From Hyaloraphidium curvatum (Eukaryota > Monoblepharomycota > Hyaloraphidiomycetes > Hyaloraphidiales > Hyaloraphidiaceae): 64,000 nucleotides of DNA. Below the pieces are notes generated by a model, which saw only the letters and a list, made by a program, of their open reading frames with translations, did not search any database and was not told the origin of the DNA. Position 1 is the stretch's first letter. The number at the start of each line of letters is the position of its first letter. The DNA lies in the NCBI GenBank assembly GCA_025558095.1, contig JAIVFI010000014.1:620001-684000 (forward strand), in the 5' to 3' direction. The position numbers were made by a program, and so were the translations under genes. Shown one piece after another: positions 60,525 through 64,000 of the stretch.

Positions 60525-62582
60525 ATGGCGGCCACGGACCCCGCACCCCGCCCCGACGGGCCGGCGGTGATCCTCCTGCTGCCGGCCGAGCCGCCGCCGC
60601 CGGCCGCCGACGCGTGGGGCAACCTGTCTGCCGCGGGCGTGCGGCGCGCGCAGCATTTCGCGCGGACGCTCGGGACGGGCCGCGGCCACGGGCTGGCGGC
60701 AGAGGGCCGGAGGGGCAGCAGGCGCAGCGGCGAGTCGAGCCCGCTGCTGGCCCCGCCGAGCCCCGCGCCCTCGCCCAAGCCCTCGTCGTCCTTCCGCATC
60801 CTGGACTACCTCTCGCCCAGGCTGCGGCCGCAGCCCCCGGCCCCGGACGACCCGGCCGCGCTCCCGCCGATAACAAAGATCCTCGCTCCGCGCCCCGCGC
60901 TGATCCTCGCCTCCGAGGTGGCGCCCTCCAAAGGCTGGCTCCCGAAATCCCGCGCCGCCGCGCGCGGCTTCGCGGGGCTCCGGCCGCGCCAGACCGTCGA
61001 GCCGCTCGCCCGCGCGCTGGGGCTCAAGGTGGAGCAGAGGCTGCCCGCCGAGGCGTGGAAGGACGCCGTCGAGGAGATACGGGGGGCCGAGGGGACGGTG
61101 GTGGTGTGCTGGGAGCGCGAGGGGGCCGAGAAGATCGGGGGGCAGCTGCTGAGCGACGAGGGGTTCGCGGAGGCCGTCGAGGCGGGGCTGGCGGCGGCGC
61201 CGAGGGAGGCGGGGGGCAAGGAGGGAGGGAAGGGGAAGGATAAGGGGAAAGGGAAGGGGAAGGAGGCGGTGGCGGGTGCGGAGGAGGGCGGGGAGGGCGG
61301 TGGGGAGGGAGAGCAGGGCGGGGAGGAGTGGACAGAGGCGCTCGCCCCTGCGGACGACGCGCCCGGCGCCAAACCGCCCTCCGACAAGGGCAAGGGCAAG
61401 GACAAGCCCAAGCCCAAGGCCGGCAAGGGCAAGGGCAAGGAGAAGCCCGGCGAGCCCGCGCCGGGGCCCGATGCCCCGATCGCCGGCACCTTCGTGGTGA
61501 ACGGGGACGACGATTCGGATTCGGGGTTGGACGACGACGAGGACGAATTGGACGACGGCGCGCCGCGGGACGGGGCGCCGGCGATCGCGGTCGCGTCCGC
61601 CTCGCCGGAACCGATGGACGCGGATGCCCCCGTCGAGGTGCCGCCCGACCCGCCGCAGCAGCCGGCGAAGGAGGGCAAGGGCAAGAAGAAGCGGAAGGAC
61701 AAGGGCGGGTCCGTCGGGAGCATGCCGCCGGACGGCGCGTCGGCGGAGGCGCCTGACTCCGTCCCCGGTGCGCCGGGCCGAACTGCCGGCGACGGACCGG
61801 GCGACCAATCCTCTGCACCTGCGTCCGCGGAGGAACCCGGATCGCCCGCCCGGGCCGACGCGGCAGCGGCCGACGTTTCCGAACCCCCCTGCGAACCCTC
61901 CGCTCCCCCGCCCGGCAACACCCCCACGGACCCCGATCCCCCAGCCGACGGCAAGCCCAAGGACAAGGACAAGAAGGACAAGGGCAAGAAGAAGCCCAGG
62001 CCCGACCCCGCCGACCCGACGGACGCCCCGGCGCTCGACCGCGCCGACACCCTCTCCCGCGGCTCCGAGTCCTCCTCCAAAGGCAAGGGCAAGAAATCCC
62101 CCGACAAGGAAAAGGACCGCAAGGGGCGCAGGGTGGCGTTCCCACCGGGTCCGCTGGGGCACGACACCTACCTCGTCTTCCGGGACGGCAGGGTTCGCCC
62201 TGAGCGGATGCTGTTCGACGCCGCCGGCACCCCGATCTTTGCGCCGGAGGACTTGGATCCCGCGGATCTGGACCGGCTGGATCTCGGGGACGCCGGCGGG
62301 GACGGGGGGTGGGGGGGGGGAGGGGGGGCTGGGGACGGGGTGCTGCTGGTTGGGGGGCCACGGGTGCGGGCCGGGGTGCGGGGTGCAGTAGATGCGCGGT
62401 GTTTGGGCGGTTTTGCGGTGCGGAATCGAGATCAAGGGGGATGGGAAGGGGATTGTTGGCTTTTTGACCGAGCGGTCCAACGCGCTGGTCGCGGTCCGAG
62501 GACAAAAGCCTGCGCACGAAGCTGGCCGGCGACAGCTTTCCGCGCCTCGCGCACACGAAACACCCGGCGCCCGATATCATGA
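60525..62582 (+). CDS. Degenerate histidine-phosphatase-fold protein with Lys/Gly-rich low-complexity tail
   Basis: Single-exon model of 685 residues from ATG 60525. The first 230 residues follow the phosphoglycerate-mutase/histidine-phosphatase pattern: VILLLPAEPPPP where the family has LLRHAEKP, NLSAAGVRRAQHFARTLG, LILASEVAPSKGW, RPRQTVEPLARALGLKVE and GTVVVCWEREGAEKIGGQLL in place of the family's VLICWEH. Both catalytic histidines are therefore missing, so it should be catalytically dead. The rest is Lys/Gly/Asp-rich with many GKGKDK units, plus one conserved-looking block LGHDTYLVFRDGRVRPERM near residue 545. The 3' end is uncertain: after about 62340 an intron or a different stop is possible. 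Confidence 0.6.
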   Translation: MAATDPAPRPDGPAVILLLPAEPPPPAADAWGNLSAAGVRRAQHFARTLGTGRGHGLAAEGRRGSRRSGESSPLLAPPSPAPSPKPSSSFRILDYLSPRLRPQPPAPDDPAALPPITKILAPRPALILASEVAPSKGWLPKSRAAARGFAGLRPRQTVEPLARALGLKVEQRLPAEAWKDAVEEIRGAEGTVVVCWEREGAEKIGGQLLSDEGFAEAVEAGLAAAPREAGGKEGGKGKDKGKGKGKEAVAGAEEGGEGGGEGEQGGEEWTEALAPADDAPGAKPPSDKGKGKDKPKPKAGKGKGKEKPGEPAPGPDAPIAGTFVVNGDDDSDSGLDDDEDELDDGAPRDGAPAIAVASASPEPMDADAPVEVPPDPPQQPAKEGKGKKKRKDKGGSVGSMPPDGASAEAPDSVPGAPGRTAGDGPGDQSSAPASAEEPGSPARADAAAADVSEPPCEPSAPPPGNTPTDPDPPADGKPKDKDKKDKGKKKPRPDPADPTDAPALDRADTLSRGSESSSKGKGKKSPDKEKDRKGRRVAFPPGPLGHDTYLVFRDGRVRPERMLFDAAGTPIFAPEDLDPADLDRLDLGDAGGDGGWGGGGGAGDGVLLVGGPRVRAGVRGAVDARCLGGFAVRNRDQGGWEGDCWLFDRAVQRAGRGPRTKACARSWPATAFRASRTRNTRRPIS
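61230..62120 (+). repeat. Lys/Gly/Asp low-complexity repeats (AAGGGCAAG-type)
   Basis: Several clusters of the hexamer-like unit AAGGGC or AAGGAC (61230-61265, 61388-61450, 61670-61710, 61952-61995, 62083-62130) encode GKGKDKGKG and similar stretches separated by Pro/Asp-rich linkers. They likely form flexible, basic, RNA- or acid-binding tails. Dispersed identical units imply slippage or gene conversion. Confidence 0.85.
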
Positions 62583-62869
62583 GCGACGACATCAACGCCG
62601 CTGCCGCCGGTGAGGCCGGCTCCGGCTGGGAAGCCATGGACCGGCGGTTGTGCGTGACGTGTCCGAGCGGTTCGCGCTCGGCTGCGGCACGGACGCTTCC
62701 ACGGATCTTCTGAACAGCGGAAGCTTTCTCTGACAATTGCGACTACTGGGGGCTCCAAGGGAAGCTCAGCAAGTGCGACCGGTGCCGCGTTGCTCTTTAC
62801 TGCGGGTCCGATTGCCAGCGCAAGCAGTAGGTCGCCCACAAGGCCAAGTGCTTCGAGGCAATGCCTTAG
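62579..62869 (+). pseudogene. MYND zinc-finger pseudogene (internally deleted copy of 52940-53991)
   Basis: The left end reads SGWEAMD in one frame and, after a shift, VVRDVSERFALG, matching SGWDAMDTAGFVRDVSALIS of the intact gene's N-terminus. About 70 bp later it reads GKLSKCDRCRVALYCGSDC followed by QRKQ, a TAG stop, and VAHKAKCFEAMP, matching the C-terminal MYND finger. The roughly 240 codons between are missing. The second Cys of the first CxxC pair is Trp, and the His position is disrupted by the stop. Frameshift, deletion, stop and lost zinc ligand together make it non-functional. Confidence 0.82.
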
Positions 62870-63028
62870 CGTGCCGTGACAGAGCGATGCTGATGTACTC
62901 GGGCGGATGGGAATCTAATCGCACTGGCGACGGCCGCGTCCCTCGCGCGTCTCTTCTTTGTCCCCCATTGCAGTAGTCTCGTGCCTCGAAGGCGCAGCGT
63001 CGCTCCGTCCCACGCGGTGCCGCCACAA

Positions 63029-64000
63029 ATGGAAGACCCGAATACTGAATTTGGCGATCGGGACGACGGCCCGGCCGCCAAGGACGGCCTGAACGGCGCG
63101 CTGCCCGACTCCGGCGCGGCGCGCCTCACGGACCTCGAATGGCTGGCTCTGCTGCCCGCCCGACCTCCGCGCCCCCAGTCTCTGCCGTGGAAGGTCTCTC
63201 CCACGCCCGACCCGGCGGCGGAGGTCCGCCATGAGGACCCTCTGACGGCCGCGCGGCTGTTGGCCATTTTGTCTCCAGAACCCCTTCTCCGGCGCTGGGC
63301 AGGGCTCCAGCTCTGGTTTCAGCCCTACGTCCCCTTCTTCTTTGTGCACTGGCTCTCGGAAATCGTCCAACAATCTTCGTTGTTCATCGCCATACCGCTG
63401 GTTGCTACTGTCGAAGGCGTCACCTTCACGACGCGCCAAATGGTGACCGGACTCGTCGCTCATACACTGTGCAATGCCTTGTATGTCGCTGCTGTTATCC
63501 GTAGCGGCGTTTTCCAGCGCAAGCTGCTGCGGGAGGAAGCCGGCGATGCCGCAGGCCTTAAGGACTCTAATACCCTGGATCGGTCCGACATGGGCCACCT
63601 TGCACGCTGGCTCCAATTGACCTCGGAGGGGGACGCTTCGGAACGCGGCGGCGCCCTTCTGGCCCACCGCGAGGATGACGCTTGGTGCCCCTGCAGCAGA
63701 CCTTCCTGCGGTGGCAACGAAGCGAAAAGGGCGGGGCTGTTGGCGGTCGCGCACGCAACAGGATGGCCCGCCGTCCTGGGCGTGGCCTATGCCCTCTTCC
63801 AACCATACACTCAAATCGTCACCTTGGCCCCGTTCACGTGGACGCAGGCCTGGAGCGCGAGCACCGCAGCGCTGATGCTGGCTCTGCTCGTGACGCTCTT
63901 CTATGCCATACCGGTGGCCATATTCAGCCACGCAAAGAGCCTACCCACTCTTGGACTAGAAGGGCGCATGCAGCGGCGCTCTTTCTCGTTGGCATTGGCA
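63029..64000 (+). CDS. Family-M multi-spanning membrane protein, copy F (3' end outside window)
   Basis: The first 324 residues are present from ATG 63029 and the frame is open to the window end. Family blocks: LTDLEWLALLPARPP at residues 33-47, EDPLTAARLLAIL, helices 1 and 2 (about 99-160), HLARWLQLT near 190-198 and HREDDAWCPCSRPSCGGN with cysteines at 220, 222 and 227, then helices 3 and 4 (240-310). The missing right part should hold the LH...W loop, the PAW motif and the terminal helix ending near CPG. No intron is needed within the visible part, as in copies D and E up to this point. Confidence 0.75.
   Translation, partial: MEDPNTEFGDRDDGPAAKDGLNGALPDSGAARLTDLEWLALLPARPPRPQSLPWKVSPTPDPAAEVRHEDPLTAARLLAILSPEPLLRRWAGLQLWFQPYVPFFFVHWLSEIVQQSSLFIAIPLVATVEGVTFTTRQMVTGLVAHTLCNALYVAAVIRSGVFQRKLLREEAGDAAGLKDSNTLDRSDMGHLARWLQLTSEGDASERGGALLAHREDDAWCPCSRPSCGGNEAKRAGLLAVAHATGWPAVLGVAYALFQPYTQIVTLAPFTWTQAWSASTAALMLALLVTLFYAIPVAIFSHAKSLPTLGLEGRMQRRSFSLALA

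Overview
The window is GC-rich nuclear DNA of a eukaryote, most likely an early-diverging fungus. The fungal signal comes from a Zn2Cys6 transcription factor, a PHO80-type cyclin, a SUR2-type sphinganine hydroxylase, an ADA2 SWIRM domain and a fungal-sized ChaC protein. Genes sit close together on both strands, and most spliced genes carry introns of about 50-120 nt. A chytrid or monoblepharid-like lineage would fit the mix of fungal regulators, LARGE-like and GT92-like glycosyltransferases, a rhamnogalacturonan lyase and a family of multi-spanning membrane proteins, but the species is inference. Extreme GC keeps nearly all six frames open, so exons were chosen by protein family motifs and splice sites, not by ORF length. 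Many introns start with GTGGGT instead of GTAAGT.

Layout. 0-9.6 kb: 3' end of an ADA2 gene, ChaC gamma-glutamylcyclotransferase, a seven-exon PP2A catalytic subunit, RNase H1, a head-to-head pair of family-M membrane proteins, and ERCC1/Rad10. 10-28 kb: a glycan island with a membrane-anchored UDP-sugar (glucuronate-type) epimerase, three intact GT92-like glycosyltransferases plus broken copies, two paralogous unclassified glycosyltransferase-like genes, a further GT-like gene, a rhamnogalacturonan lyase (PL4) and a non-LTR retrotransposon remnant. 28-40 kb: a LARGE/GT49-like glycosyltransferase, a third family-M gene, a Zn2Cys6 factor, a probable mitochondrial coiled-coil protein and an SLC35F6-like transporter. 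41-49 kb: two more family-M genes in tandem, a cystinosin-like PQ-loop transporter, an MFS transporter and a two-WW-domain protein. 50-64 kb: SUR2-like hydroxylase, F-box-like protein, MYND protein, secreted beta-propeller protein, PHO80-like cyclin, a degenerate histidine-phosphatase-fold protein, a MYND pseudogene and a sixth family-M gene cut by the window end.

The strongest candidate for something undescribed is family M: six divergent paralogues with an N-terminal EWLALFP-type motif, about seven membrane segments, a conserved RWxxL...CPCxxxxCGG cysteine loop, a long middle loop with an LH...W motif, a G-x-C-x-PAW motif and a conserved last membrane segment followed by a short tail ending near CPG. 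The topology resembles the gustatory-receptor-like 7TM channel superfamily, but no family assignment can be proved from the sequence alone. The second is the glycan island, where GT92-like genes are being duplicated and decaying beside an epimerase that could supply UDP-galacturonate and a lyase that cuts rhamnogalacturonan.
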